DNA from: Antedon mediterranea | Taxonomy: Eukaryota > Echinodermata > Crinoidea > Comatulida > Antedonidae | DNA length: 64,000 bases | Reading direction: 5' to 3' | Assembly (NCBI RefSeq): GCF_964355755.1 | Contig: NC_092678.1 | Coordinates: forward strand, 13,550,922 to 13,614,921 | Shown: piece by piece, positions 1-11,806 of the stretch | How the letters are laid out: every line of letters starts with the position of its first letter | Position numbering within the stretch: position 1 is the first letter of the stretch | Made by a program: the position numbers and the translations under genes | The notes under the pieces: generated by a model | What the model saw: only the letters and a program-made list of their open reading frames with translations | Databases searched by the model: none | What the model was told of the DNA's origin: nothing

Positions 1-548
1 CTGACTTCTGAAGCATTGCCCGTGGTGAATACAAAAAAAAGAGTTACTCTCTATACATGTCTTTGTTAAGGATGGTGAATTTTTATCGGGCTTAACCACT
101 CTAACCCCCAACCTTCTATCTCACAGGCTTGTGGGATGAGACGACTATTCAACAGTCTCCCGATTTTCAACAGATTGTCGACGTCCCGCTTCTAAATGTT
201 TGCATATCCCTGCCATGAGTCTCCATTAACAAAAGAAAATATAAATTTAAAAAAAATGAAGAAACAGGTTACCGGTTGTATACTGACCATTTAAATATAG
301 AATTGACACTACACAAACAAATCTAAGAGAATTATATACTATTATAACGGGTTAACGATCGAGCAAAATCTTCAGAATGTGATGCCTATCGTTCGTTCTA
401 CAGTAGGCCTATTAATTTGAATACAGTATAATTTTTGATTTTGACAATAAAAAGATATAAAATAAAGTTCCGTTAGTTCACGGTAAGCTATTGGGACGAA
501 CTGTCATCGGCCCGGGAAATATTTTAAGAGCTGAAATTTGTTTTCAGA
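1..548. other. Non-coding, nothing recognised
   Basis: AT-rich sequence with no convincing exon, RNA or mobile element on either strand. Confidence 0.4.
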
Positions 549-735
549 TCGACGCAACGTATCCACGCAAAGTGCAACACAAGGACGTAACGCAACGCAA
601 GTGAATTGACCAATCACAAGCGATGGCTTATTCGCTTCTGATTACTAACTGTCTATAACTTCGCTTGTCATTGGTTAAAACGCTTGCGTTGCGTGTACGT
701 TCTTGCGTTACGTTCTAGTGGGAACCAAGCTTAAG
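549..735. mobile_element. Foldback MITE-like palindrome
   Basis: Inverted arms lie at about 585-626 and 658-697. ACGCAACGCAAG and GACCAATCACAAGCG on the left pair with CGCTTG, TCATTGG and CTTGCGTTGCGT on the right, separated by a short loop. It contains no ORF. The structure fits a non-autonomous DNA transposon; the exact ends and target duplication were not resolved. Confidence 0.5.
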
Positions 736-1654
736 GAAATAACCTTGCGTGTCATCACAAGTGGGAATCGACGTGTTCAACACACCGTTTCTGCTTTACG
801 TTCATCATAATGATCTTTTCGATCGTGAGGGGATGCAAAATAGATAGATGACTATTTTTCTTTACGTTGCGCATCAATACGATACGTTGTGGCAGGATTT
901 TTTTGTTAGTGGTTTATACGTTGGTTAATGAAATATCTATTTTCCTTTTTAAATTTTTCTTTACATAGTAGGCCTACTGTCGTTTCACCAACCACACTAA
1001 ATATTCTGATACTGATATATTATTTGTCTATTATGAATACATTAGAAAACATTTTGAAACTGGCGATTAAGTAAAACAGCAATAGTATACAATGGGAAAA
1101 TGTAAAAGTTTAAATACAATACAGGAAAATGAATATCTTATTGTATTTATTTATACATTTAGATAATAAACAATAGGCAAATATTATAGATAAAAAACAC
1201 ATAGCAACATATAAAATCAAAATACGGACACTTTTTATTATAGGCTCTAAAATAAGCCTAAAAAAAGCCTACCGCCATCCTTTACTTCTTACAATTTACT
1301 TTATGTAGTTTATTTCTATACTTATAAACAATTGGCTATGGGTTTAAATTGTAGGCGACGTGTGCTACAAAGTTATCGGAACAAAAGTGACATTTAATTT
1401 TGCATTCAATTCAATGCTCTGTGCGAGGGCCTTCTTGTGCGTCCGTCGCCTTGCAAATAGCGCGATGTGTTTGTTCGTAAAACCATATCACATATTAACT
1501 CCATTGGTGAAAACGCGTGAGCCTGTTCATAGATAAAGTCATGTTTTTTGATAACGTAACAATTAAAATCGAAATATTTTTTTAGAATCTGTAAATTCAA
1601 GGTGTTATCACGATTTTGTATGATTTTGGTCGGATTTTGTAAACACTACCATTT

Positions 1655-1722
1655 CGTAGGGTCTTCGCTTTCGAGGTCTTCGGTCTTCGATCTTCGCTTT
1701 CGAGGTCTTCGCTTTCGACACA
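1655..1722. repeat. Imperfect GGTCTTCGCTTTCG tandem repeat
   Basis: Short units of the type GGTCTTCG and GCTTTCGA recur at least five times. A related string (GGTCTTAGCTTTCGTG) appears at 57655-57722, so this is a dispersed low-complexity motif. Confidence 0.5.
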
Positions 1723-1814
1723 CCCGACCAAGTACCGCATCAGGCAACGCCACCGGGCGGGCGGAGAGACACGAGCACATCGTGGAAGTACCTTTCCTTG
1801 AAAAATTTCCAAGA

Positions 1815-1888
1815 TTTTTATTATTATTATTTTATTTTTATTATTATTTTATTGTTTATGTTATATTATATATAAATTATAATTATTG
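1815..1888. repeat. AT-rich (TTA)n microsatellite
   Basis: Run of TTA/TTATTATT units grading into TATA. Confidence 0.6.
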
Positions 1889-1970
1889 TTAAAGCTTAAT
1901 TACAGTTAATGTAATTGACATAATAATATGCCCAGCCAGATGTAGGAGTGGCTGGCAGGTAAAAGCTTAA

Positions 1971-2596
1971 AGACCCCTTCCCTGCAATTTTGGACGTTTT
2001 TTGGAAAATAATACATATATATCACTTTAAAAACATTAAACCATGTCATTCCTTGTCTTAAATGTACGTTTTATGGTAAATTATGATAAAAAGTGAGAAA
2101 CAATGCACTACCTAAGTAGCTCGCGGCGATCGACCTCTCGTGGACGGTCTCAGGCCTAGCCTAGCTAGGCTTAGTTTTGTAGGCCTAGCTGGTAAACATC
2201 GGTAACGTACGAACATCGTACGCTAGCTATATACCTAGCCTGACGTTGTATAGTTGCTGCATTAATTGTCTTTCTATTTTTGCCAGACTCCGTTGATACA
2301 AATTGGGGAAAACCCGGTATTTTCGCTGAAAAGTTAGGAGTCTTCCATTTGTTTTGGCTTCACGATCGATCGAAAAGTGGGCGAATTACAGGTGAAAAAC
2401 AACAATATCAATCCGCGCGCAATGCATTTTGGGATTTATAGCGGGCCGCTATAATTATTAAAATCGATTTATTTTTCACATTTTTAACCGTTTAAAGACG
2501 AAAAAAGTTATCGCAATAGGACCATATAGTATTATTTTTACATTAAATATAGTTTGTGATCTTAAATTAGATCTAAAAAACGTAGGGAATGGGGCT
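1971..2596. mobile_element. TTAA-flanked MITE, copy 1
   Basis: Flanked on both sides by TTAA (1967-1970 and 2597-2600). The ends are inverted (AGACCCCTTCCCT against AGCCCCATTCCCT). It shares most of its length with the copy at 8804-9226 and has no coding capacity. TTAA duplications are used by piggyBac and Kolobok elements; which superfamily mobilised this one is not shown. Confidence 0.65.
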
Positions 2597-2796
2597 TTAA
2601 GCTTTCTGTTTTGAATATTTGGTAGTCTAGATGATAAATATGATAGTACGTGGAGCATGACGAAAATATAGTAGGGACTACTTTTATACTTCCATACTGT
2701 ACAATCATGTGTATAATATATTCCAAGCAGCAGACTTACTACAAAATTACTATGACAGTTGTTAGCCTATGATTATGATATAATTTTCTTTTAAAG

Positions 2797-2994
2797 GAAT
2801 CAAGATGTACTTCTAGTTACTGTATCAGGTTCAAAGATTGTAAGTCATGTGCAAAGGTTGAAGGATGTGGTTGGTTTGATTCAACTCGTACCTGTCTGCC
2901 GGGTACAAGCACAGGGCCCGATGACGCAGTTACCTGTCATGCATGGTTTCACAACTATTGTTTTAGCACCGGGACATGCTCCAGCAATATCGAG
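2797..2994 (+). CDS. VWDE-like gene exon: PSI-like domain
   Basis: Open 66-codon exon, phase 0 at both ends, with acceptor taaag and donor GTAGAT. It has ten cysteines, including the PSI signature SCAKVEGCGWF. PSI domains are disulfide-rich modules of extracellular proteins. No upstream exon or start codon was recognised. Confidence 0.65.
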
Positions 2995-3217
2995 GTAGAT
3001 TTTTTTATTTTTTGTTTAAAACGTTTACTTCACATTCAGATTGTTTTAAAACTATACACATTCTATACAATTCAATTCGTCGAGTTTCAAAAATTACTTT
3101 ACGATGTTGAAAGCCTTATGGAAACTACACAATAAATAAATAGGCCTATTTATAACCGAAGCATATAATTTATTGTTTAACATCATCATCTATTCATAAT
3201 CTCAAAAATCAACTTAG

Positions 3218-3319
3218 ACATTAGATTGTGAACGAACACACTGCAACTTTACAAGATTAAGTGCTAAAACAGGATCATGCCAGAGTTGTCTGGATTTGAA
3301 GCAATGTTTTACTAATACA
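3218..3319 (+). CDS. VWDE-like gene exon: second cysteine-rich PSI-like segment
   Basis: 34 codons, phase 0 in and out, strong donor GTGAGT. Cysteines are spaced as in C-x4-C and SCQSC. It joins the preceding exon in frame. Confidence 0.55.
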
Positions 3320-3605
3320 GTGAGTATAATTTACATTAGGTTTATGCAATTATTTAGGACGCTTTTTGGGGATTACGTTTATTCTAGTTAATGCCTCTCA
3401 TAAACTTACTGCAGTAACAGCAGCAGTCTAATTTTGACATTATCCCTTATAAGAACCAGAAAGCGTTCTTTTCAATGTTTTGTTACTTGTCTAATTAACA
3501 AATTCAATGCACTATTACTTTTTTGCATACATTTAGAATAAATAATGTGTCCTAGTTATGTCTAATTCATCACAGCACATTTCACCCTTTATAATCTACC
3601 GATTT

Positions 3606-3900
3606 CATCCATCATCATCAGTCGGCTGCGGAGCAGGCGACTACAAGCTTTCTCCAGCTACAACAGTCCTTGGCTAAATCTGATAGCTTATCAGAGGTAA
3701 TCATTCCTTCTTCATCCCCTAAAAGCTGTTGGATGTATCTCAGAAAGTTGGTTCTCTGCCTTCCTCGTTTCTTTTTCCATGTTGAGGAACATACAGAGCG
3801 TACCCTTTGCATGGTTCGTCATCAGGCATTCGAAGCGCGGAACTTCAATTGGCGGGATCTAATATTTTCAACGAGTGGTCTGGTCTTAGTTAGGTCATAG
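3606..3900 (-). mobile_element. 5'-truncated RTE-like LINE, reverse-transcriptase tail
   Basis: On the minus strand the frame from 3812 to 3618 reads as the conserved C-terminal tail of RTE-type non-LTR retrotransposon proteins (KKRGRQRTNFL, then WRKLVVACSAAD and stop). Upstream of about 3770 the homologous reading (RMPDDEPCKGYALYVPQHG) continues in another frame, so there is a frameshift. The 3' end carries a short ATG/GAT microsatellite, usual for RTE copies. It is a dead intronic fragment. Confidence 0.65.
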
Positions 3901-4016
3901 ATAGATAGAAGCATTTGGCATTCTATCTGTTCTCGTGATATTTAGCATCATTCTATAGCATGATTTAAACTTATAATTTTTTTGTTCTAAACCTGAATAT
4001 TTTATATTCGATTTAG

Positions 4017-4299
4017 CCGGACGGATGTAATGTTTGGATTCCAGATAAATGCCCATCTAATATTGTGAACCCCAACTATGCTGACCCAGAAAGGAAGAAT
4101 AAAATAGACATTGACGAAAGAGTTAAATTAATAAACGTTGGTGCGAATTCTACAATTATTTATAATTGTCCCGTAAGAATAGATGAAAATGTTCTGATGA
4201 TAACTAACAAGAGGCTAGATCACATAGATGCGTTTGATGTTCTGGTGTCTAACCAAGGACACGGCATATTTCACACTGTAACATCGGTACAACACTTGT
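4017..4299 (+). CDS. VWDE-like gene exon: linker region
   Basis: 94 codons plus one base, phase 0 in and phase 1 out; acceptor tttag, donor GTAAGT. It encodes a cysteine-poor, hydrophilic beta-type segment (starts PDGCNVWIPDKC). The domain is not named, but it joins both neighbours in phase. Confidence 0.65.
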
Positions 4300-4667
4300 G
4301 TAAGTGGTTCTTTTAATTTACAATATTATATAACATAATAATTGATTATGTTCCTTATTTTTCATTTTCGATAACTTCATTCTGTGTATGGTAAACGAGT
4401 TTTGATAATCACTTCAACTTTTGAACATTCCTTCTTGATCACTCATTCATTCAGTTCCTTTTTGACAATCATACTCTTTATGTCTCTATTTGGCAGTCTG
4501 TCGCTCCAGGACAATAAACTAGTCTTTGATTTTTCTTCTTCTTCTTCTCTTTCTCTACACATTTTCTATTTCTTTCTTTCACAATTAATGATTTTCCTTC
4601 CTTTTTAATTCATGTAATGATCTGTTGAAGAAAATGTTAAAATTATCTTTATGACATTACATTATAG

Positions 4668-4853
4668 GGACACACAATATGATTAAAGCAAGATTAGGGA
4701 GATTAGATGAAGTATTTGCATATGCAAATTTCCAAGATCTGTTAGATATCACTCCAATGGTTGATTCAAGTGATACCCCAGATGCTTCGTTTTTGGCAGA
4801 CGTCATCAATAATCGAGTGTCATATCCAAATGAAGACATTGTCATACTCAAAG
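4668..4853 (+). CDS. VWDE-like gene exon: linker region
   Basis: Phase 1 in and out, acceptor attatag, donor GTTTTT (weak). Open throughout, acidic, with no cysteine. No family is recognised from this exon alone. Confidence 0.55.
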
Positions 4854-4993
4854 GTTTTTTGTGTCATTTCATTTTAAAAAGTATTATCATGAATCGTATT
4901 TTATGGAAACTGTAAACATAAAAAAGACACATTGTGCCATCGTTGATTGATTTGTCGTCGCGTAATGTTATTTATTTCTTTTTCTAATTACAG

Positions 4994-5237
4994 ACGTTCC
5001 TTTTCATAAATGTCTTGGGAGTAGAAATGTACCTAGAATAAGTAGCCTTCATTCAACAGTTGTCGTTTTGACTTTTGAAGTAGCAAGTTCCTACGATATA
5101 TCTGTTGGGACGATAATCGCTCTAGATTCTATTGGAAACTTCATCGAATCTGTTGTTGATATTGTTGAAGAGCAAAACGCTACTTTTATTGAAACCATGA
5201 TTGTCGACTGCAGTAACAAATCCACATGGACAGACAC
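4994..5237 (+). CDS. VWDE-like gene exon: linker region
   Basis: Acceptor ttacag, donor GTTAGT, phase 1 in and 2 out. Open and beta-rich, beginning DVPFHKCLGSRNVPR. Continuous in frame with both flanking exons. Confidence 0.65.
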
Positions 5238-5326
5238 GTTAGTTACTTTATGTTTATAATAACATTGGTATGTGGTAGTGTAATAATAAAAATGATCTGA
5301 AAGGGTACATTAATGCTTTCTTGCAG

Positions 5327-5495
5327 CTTGGCAACAAATCCTTCTGCCGTTATTTCTGAAAAAGCTACACTTGGATGCAGTGGAGGTGAATATGACACAG
5401 AAAGACTTTTTATAATCGATGGAAAAATAACAAAAGAACAGATAGCCAATGACAGCACAGTTACTGGGCGTGAAACAAGTGGTTTAATCGGAAAG
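5327..5495 (+). CDS. VWDE-like gene exon: linker region
   Basis: Acceptor ttgcag, donor GTACAG, phase 2 in and 0 out. Encodes 56 codons starting LATNPSAVISEKATLGC. Open. Confidence 0.65.
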
Positions 5496-5666
5496 GTACA
5501 GTTTTTAACAGTCAAGATACCCAATATTAATCTTTAAAATATCTTAATCATATATACTGTCATTATTGAAATTAATGAATGTTAAAAAACAGATTATGAA
5601 ATTCTAATTTGTTTCTTCCCAGTTTATCTCATTTTTATAATATGTATGTATCATTTACCTTAATAG

Positions 5667-5789
5667 GTTACAGAATATAAAGTTCAAGATAATTTAGTAT
5701 TTATAGAACTTCTTGTCATACGAGATCATCAGGAGTTTGGTGACGTCATAAACAATGTTACTGCAAATCGTAAATTGCCAATAGACATA
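5667..5789 (+). pseudogene. VWDE-like gene exon, left half, interrupted by transposon
   Basis: Acceptor taatag; phase 0; reads VTEYKVQDNL through RKLPIDI, then runs into the 11.2-kb element at 5790. Removing the element and one copy of the TA duplication rejoins it in frame with 17038-17064 (RLTEPQTYK), which ends at a good GTAAGC donor. The break is therefore a transposon insertion in coding sequence. Confidence 0.75.
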
Positions 5790-5814
5790 CCCTATAGAAA
5801 AAACATCCGGGATC

Positions 5815-6316
5815 CCGCCGATATCACGGTCGGGATCCCGCCGGGATCTCGCCGTGATCCCGATATTTTCGACCGAAATTTTTGGTCGGGAATTTCGGTC
5901 GAAAATATCGGGATCCCGATTGACGTCCCGATATTTTGGGAATCCCGATTACCCATCCATATCGGGATTTTTATCGGGATTCACGAAAAATCGGGATTTT
6001 TGGTCGGGAATTTCGGTCGAAAATATCGGGATCTCGAACGACGTCCCGATTTTTGGGATTTCCCGATTACCCATCCCGTATCGGGATTTTCATCGGGATT
6101 CACGAAAAATCGGGATTTTTGGTCGGGAATTTCGGTCGAAAATATCGGGATCCCGGACGACGTCCCGATCTTTTGGGAATCCCGATTACCCATCCCGTAT
6201 CGGGATTTTTCATCGGGATTCACGAAAAATCGGGATTTTTGGTCGGGAATTTCGGTCGAAAATATCGGGGTCCCGGACGACGTCCCGATCTTTTGGGAAT
6301 CCCGATTACTCATTCC
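5815..6316. repeat. Minisatellite, about 120-bp unit, ATCGGGAT/ATCCCGAT rich
   Basis: Units start near 5963, 6080 and 6200 with TCGGGATTCACGAAAAATCG, followed by GGTCGGGAATTTCGGTCGAA and a CCCGAT segment. A fourth unit is cut by the Harbinger at 6317 and resumes at 11970-12030. The long open frames across this array are repeat artefacts. Confidence 0.85.
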
Positions 6317-6465
6317 TTAAGGCCTGTTTATACTACGACGATAACTATAACTATATATTGTACACGATAATAGTTTTAACGCCGTGTCGCGTTTACACTA
6401 CAACGATTTTATCGTTCTATGACTCGCGACGTACGCGCGTGACGTTTGCCTTTTGTTTCACAATC

Positions 6466-8611
6466 ATGACGGACTCAGAAGACGACGATTATTTGTTATG
6501 CCTTCTGCTATATAAAAAAAGGTGTCAACTGAAAAAAAGAGATCGAAATTTATGGGTTCACCCCATAAATCAATCAAGAGAGACTTATGGTGAATTCCAT
6601 ACGCTTTTTCCCGAACTTATTTGTTATGAAGACAAATTTCATAGTTATTTCCGAGTATCCCCACAAGGCTTTTATGAAATCCTAGAACTAATCAAAGACG
6701 ATATCGCAAAAGAAACTACCCAATTTAGACCAAGTATTTCTATCGAACAAAGGCTGGCAGTATGCTTGAGGTAAGTATATTTCAATTCATAAAAAAAAAA
6801 AAAAACTTTATAGGCCTAGCCTAGGTAGTATACACTAGGAAAACTCACATGGTGTACGGTAGCTGGCCTAGGCCTAGTTTAGTTTAGACATGCAACACAG
6901 TCACAGTGTCATTACCGTAGTTGAGCATTATACCCGAGTCAATTAAGTTTCGACTTGTCTTGTGTCGCTAATATTATAAAGCAATGAAAATGAAATATTG
7001 AATTGACATTATTTACAACTGTTTAATAAAATTAAAAAGCATAACATATAGGCCTAATTCAAAAAGAATGTAAGAAATGCAATATGGAAGAAAAATTTAG
7101 TGTACGAAAAATGTCTTGTTGTTGTTGACACAGAGGTCTGGATCTGGATCCTTATACTCAAATAAAGCAGGAAAACTGCATCACACTAGAGTTAAGTTAT
7201 GATCCGACCTTTTTTCTTTTTTTGGTAAAGCTTCACATTGACAAAAGTTTCTGTTATGAGATTAATCTATAGCATTATTGTTATGTTTAATTTTCAGGTT
7301 CTTGGCCACCGGAGATTCCTATAAAACTATAGGTTTCAGTTTCCGTATGGGAAAGGCTACCGTGTCAACCATTGTAAACGAAGTTTGCTTAAGTCTGTGG
7401 AGGCGTCTCCAACCTATATATATGTCATCGCCGAGTGAACAACAATGGAGGCAGATTGCCGACAGTTTTAATAGGCGATGGCAATACCCAAACTGCATAG
7501 GGGCAATTGACGGAAAGCATATATACATCAAAGCCCCTAACAAGTCAGGCAGTTTGTTTTTCAATTACAAGGGGTCGTTTTCTATCGTTTTGTTGGCCCT
7601 TGTAGATGCAGACTACTGTTTTACCGCAGTCGATATAGGAGCATACGGATCAAATAGGTAATGTTTAATTATGTTCTTTAAACCATCGAATATTTTTATA
7701 TTAGTTCCTACTTAGTACCGTTACTAAATCCGTACTCATGTATTTAATAGGTCATTGACAGGCTATTGGTGAACCAACATATAAATGATATAAATGCAAT
7801 TGACAATCCCAAATAGCAATAAAACATTTATTTTTTTCTAATGCATCATAGGTCTATCTTGTGTCCTATTAAAATTATATACAACAATGTTATTGTTACT
7901 TATCAGTGATGGAGGAATATTTGCTCACAGTCAGCTTGGACAAGCTATGGACAGTGGAACATTAAATATTCCAGCCGACAATGAAATACCAGGCATCAAC
8001 CAAGCATTACCCCATGTTATTGTTGGTGATGAAGCCTTTCCATTAAGGAGAAATATAATGCGGCCATTCCCAGGCAAAAACCTTGATGAATCCAAAAGGA
8101 TTTACAACTACCGCCACTCAAGAGCACGCAGAATTTCAGAAAATACATTTGGTATTATGGCGACAATATTTCAAATATATCAACGCAAAATTCAACTGCA
8201 ACCTGACAATGTAGACAAGGTAATTAATGAGACTAACTAGAATATTGGTATGGGCCTATAATAACAATAATCAAAATTATGGAACAAACTCTAAAAATAG
8301 CATTTATTGTCCTTTTACTAAGGTCTTGATTATCTGGATTACAGGTTGTAAAAGCTACATGTGTGCTTCACAACTACATGCGCAAGACACAAACAGGAAG
8401 TGCTGCATTTCAAATTCATAGTGAAGAATTTCCAACACTGCCAGAAGCAGGAGCATTGCAAAATCTACAGGCAACTGGAAACAGGGCATCTATTGATGCA
8501 TTGGTAGTTAGAGACAAGTTTAAAGAATACTTTAATTCAGAGCAAGGTCAAGTACCATGGCAGAGATCAAGCTGTTTTGGAACTGCACAGATACAGACTA
8601 GCATGCCGTAA
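6466..8611 (+). CDS. Harbinger DDE transposase (HARBI1-like), 4 exons, 414 aa
   Basis: Cuts and joins DNA at the element ends in the nucleus, normally with the MADF/Myb partner encoded opposite. Exons 6466-6770, 7298-7657, 7907-8219 and 8345-8611 have GT/AG ends and matching phases and give a 414-residue open protein, near the size of HARBI1. Visible motifs: N-terminal NLWVHP and GEFHTLFPEL; RFLATGDSY across the first junction; first catalytic D in GAIDGKH; second in LVDADY; catalytic E in RRISENTFGIM; C-terminal CVLHNYMRK. The start ATG at 6466 lies just before an acidic leader (TDSEDDDY). The DDE triad is intact. It is the neighbour-derived twin of host HARBI1, but the terminal repeats show it is a transposon gene. 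Confidence 0.92.
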
Positions 8612-8803
8612 AATATCAAACTGCAATTTTCTTATATAAATGTGCATTATAAAAATTAAGTTTTAATTTTACTTCAATTTGATTTCGCCTGGAATCGGTC
8701 AACAACCTCACATGAAAAACTTTTTACAAAAAACTGAACTAACGTTATTTAAAAGTAAAGTGAAATTAAAATATCAAATGGCGCTTAGGTGTGTTATAGT
8801 TAA

Positions 8804-9226
8804 AGACACCTTCCCTACAATTTGTGACGTTTTGTAAAAATAATACATATATATTACTTTAAAAACATTAAACCAGGTCATTCCTTGTCTTAAATGTACG
8901 TTTTATGGTAAATTATGACAAAAAGTGAGAAACAATGCACTACCTAATTAGCTCGCGTCGAAGGGACGGAATAGTTGCTGCATTAATTGTCTTTCAATTT
9001 TTGCCAGACTCCGTTGTTACAAATTGGGAAACACAAAAAAATATCAATCCGCGCGCAATGCATTTTGGGATTTATAGCGAGCCGCTATAATTATTAGAAT
9101 CAACTTATTTTTCACACTCATTTAAAGATGAAAAAAGTTATCGCAATAGAACCATATAGTATTATTTTTACATTAAATATAGTTTGTGATCTCAAATTAG
9201 ACCTAAAAAACGTAGGAAATGGGTCT
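8804..9226. mobile_element. TTAA-flanked MITE, copy 2, nested in Harbinger
   Basis: Flanked by TTAA at 8800-8803 and 9227-9230. The ends AGACACCTTCCCT and AGACCCATTTCCT are inverted. Homologous to 1971-2596 but shorter, lacking a block of about 200 bp. It sits between the two convergent 3' ends and spares both genes. Confidence 0.65.
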
Positions 9227-9288
9227 TTAAAATATTAAAATAGCTGACAGATTTCAATCATTTCAAAATGTGATAATTATTAAAGTGT

Positions 9289-11806
9289 TCATTCTTCATC
9301 CGCAAGTAACTCAATTTCTATTTCTGATACAAGTTGCTGAATTTTACGTTTAACTTCGATTTGCTGCCTCTTGGGGAATGATTTTGTTGTCTCTGCCATA
9401 GCACAAAAAAATAAATCTACATCGTTCTTTTCGGTTTTTTTCTTTTTAGCAATTAACTCTATTATTGCTTCATCAACAGCATCTGTTTTCATTGGTCTTT
9501 TTGTGCTGCTGCTGGATTGTTTACTTTCTACGTCTTCATTAAGATTAGTGGATGTTCTATATAAATTGATAATGAAAGTATACATTAGTAAAGTATGTAA
9601 ATCCAGAGTAGACTGATGATAGTTTGCATTTATGTACAGAATTGTCTTTCAGTATGTACAGTGGGCTACAGTATAGTAATATAAACAATTAAATCAGTCA
9701 ATGTACATAGAAAATCAACTTTGTTTTCTGTCCATGTGGTGTACAACTTATTGTTTCTAAAATAAATTTCCTGTACATGAATTAAATACCTTGAATACAG
9801 TAAAATGTGATAACAAAAAACAGTGAATTAACAAATATCTATTTCATGATATACTTCAGCATGTGAATATTTTGTTATTACGATAAATGAATAAAAAAAA
9901 AAAAAAACAATTAACTTAAAGTTACAGAAAGAAAACAAATTTCAACTTACTCCCTAGATTTTAAGAAAGGGTCCAAAAACCCAAGGATGTTTGCATACTT
10001 ATATGCTTTTGATTGTTTGGCCTCATCACCACTTTTTTGTTTTTTCCGCTTGCTATTCATGAAAGCATCCCTGATATTACCCCATTTTTTTTGGGCTTCA
10101 TCACCTGCGAAGGAAACAAAATCCTAGTAGTAGTAGTAGTAGTAGTAGTAGAAGTAGTAGTAGTTAGTTATTACTTTATAAATGGTTATGTTTCGCCATT
10201 GTCAGGTAGCGTACTGTAGCCGGGCCTTATAGGATACACATTCAGTAATACTAATATAATATATTATTATTAACCTAGGCATATAGGTGGTAAATATAAA
10301 CCCCACTGAATGTGTATCCTGCTACAGTACGCTACCTGACAATGGCAAAACATTTATAAAGGAATAACTTTTACATAAAACAAAAGAAATTTGAAAAGTT
10401 TTCATTCTAGCATTATAGGATAATCATCTATGCTGTCTTTGATAAAAAAATTAATTTTAAAAATACACTAAAATATTAACGTCATGATCAATAAACACAA
10501 TAAAATCGTTATTATATTATTGCTCTTACTAATCATGACGTCATTTGATTGGACGTGTGAAAGTAAGGCAGCATAGATGGTTATACTAGGCTATATAGTT
10601 ATAGGATAAAAACTTTTTTGATTTATTTTACTTTAGTATTCACTCTAGTAACTAGTAGTAACAGGGCCCTTAGGCTATTATTAGGGTTTTAGCTACTAGT
10701 TAGGTACTTAGGAATAGCTAGGCTAGCTTGCCTCTAGGATAGGTAGCTAGGCCCACACAGTGACTAGCCTATTAATAATTATTAGGCATAGTAGTAGGCC
10801 TACTAGTCTTATTAATTAGCCTAGCTAGTAGCTAGGCCTAGCTAGCCTTACCTAGAGGGCATCTAGGGTAGGCGGCCTCCTCTAGCCTAGCCTAGTACTA
10901 AGTAGTACTAGGCATAGGAGGCCTACCTAGCAGCTAGGAATATGCTAAGGTATGCCTATGCTAGCTACTAGTACTAGGTACTATCTAGCCTAGGCTAGTA
11001 GGCCTAGGATCAAGGCCTCTATCTAGTAGTAGGATAGGCTCCTAGCTAGCCTAGGCCTAGCTAGTACAGTAAGCTTCAGCTAGCCTAGAGGCCTAGCTAG
11101 TAGGTAGGCTAGGCCTAGCCTACCTGGTAGTAGTAGTAATATCCTAAATAATTAAATTATTAGGATGAGGTTTAGTTTAGGCCTAGTAGGCCTAGATAAT
11201 CTACCTAGGGCCAGGCCTAGGCCCTATTACTCTAGGCCTAGCTAGGCTAGGTCCTCATAGCCAGTATAGCTAGCTACTAGCCTAGCTAGCTAGGCTAGGC
11301 CCTATGCTATATGCTTTAATACTAGGCTAGGCCTATATGAGACTAGCCTAGGCCTATGTAGCACAGGCGGTCTAGTCTAGCATAGGGGGCCAGGCTATGT
11401 ATCTCCTCGGGCCTACCTACCTAGCCTAGTAGCCTAGGCCTACCTAGCCTAGCCTAGTTAGGCCTAACTAGGCTAGGCCTAGCCTAGTAGGCCCTAGACT
11501 AGGGTTAGGCCTAGTAGTAGGTGACCAATCCAAATGGGAACAAATTATGTTATGCCTACCTGTCAAACCAATCTCTACGCCAATTGCATTCCATATATCT
11601 TTTTTTTTAATTACATTTTTATAATTCGCGTCAGATTTGTTGAACAGCACCTCATTTTCTTGTACAAGGAGGATTAATGTTTCGTCTAGGCCCATAGACG
11701 ACTCCATCGCGATTGACTCTCGATGATATCTGTCTGATTTTTTTTTGGCGCTTGCCATAAATAAAGCTCTCTGATTGGTTGAAATATTTTTATCGTTCGC
11801 GTCCAA
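9289..11806 (-). CDS. Harbinger MADF-BESS DNA-binding protein, 3 exons, 222 aa
   Basis: Accessory protein of PIF/Harbinger elements; such Myb/MADF proteins bind the element ends and bring the transposase to the nucleus. Minus-strand exons 11806-11560, 10104-9951 and 9556-9289 join in phase. The MADF domain starts at about residue 40 (LDETLILLVQENEVLFNK, IWNAIGVEIGLTG) and continues in exon 2 (KKWGNIRDAF, KSGDEAKQSKAYKYANILGF). Exon 3 has a BESS motif (DVDLFFCAMAETTKSFPKRQ). A basic stretch, AKKKSDR, lies near the N-terminus. The first intron is about 1.45 kb and contains a CTAG-rich repeat and a MITE. Start chosen at 11806; an internal ATG follows. Confidence 0.85.
10123..10162. repeat. (GTA)n microsatellite
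   Basis: About 12 trinucleotide units with one GAA interruption, in the first intron of the MADF-BESS gene. Confidence 0.8.
10165..10372. mobile_element. Foldback MITE in MADF intron
   Basis: Arms GCCATTGTCAGGTAGCGTAC and AGGATACACATTCAGT pair with ACTGAATGTGTATCCT and GTACGCTACCTGACAATGGC, with a loop of about 60 bp. No ORF. Confidence 0.7.
10660..11520. repeat. CTAG/TAGGCCTAG-rich low-complexity tract
   Basis: About 860 bp made almost wholly of permuted CTAG, TAGGC, GCCTA and AGTAGT words with no fixed period. It lies in the intron of the MADF-BESS gene. Shorter patches of the same composition occur at 2150-2240, 13740-13890 and 56340-56580. Confidence 0.85.

Noticed and set aside
3670-3900. 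Plus-strand 76-codon frame
   Set aside because: Antisense of the RTE reverse-transcriptase tail.
5775-6774. Long overlapping open frames of up to 306 codons
   Set aside because: Up to 6316 they translate the 120-bp minisatellite; only the part from 6466 is the Harbinger first exon.
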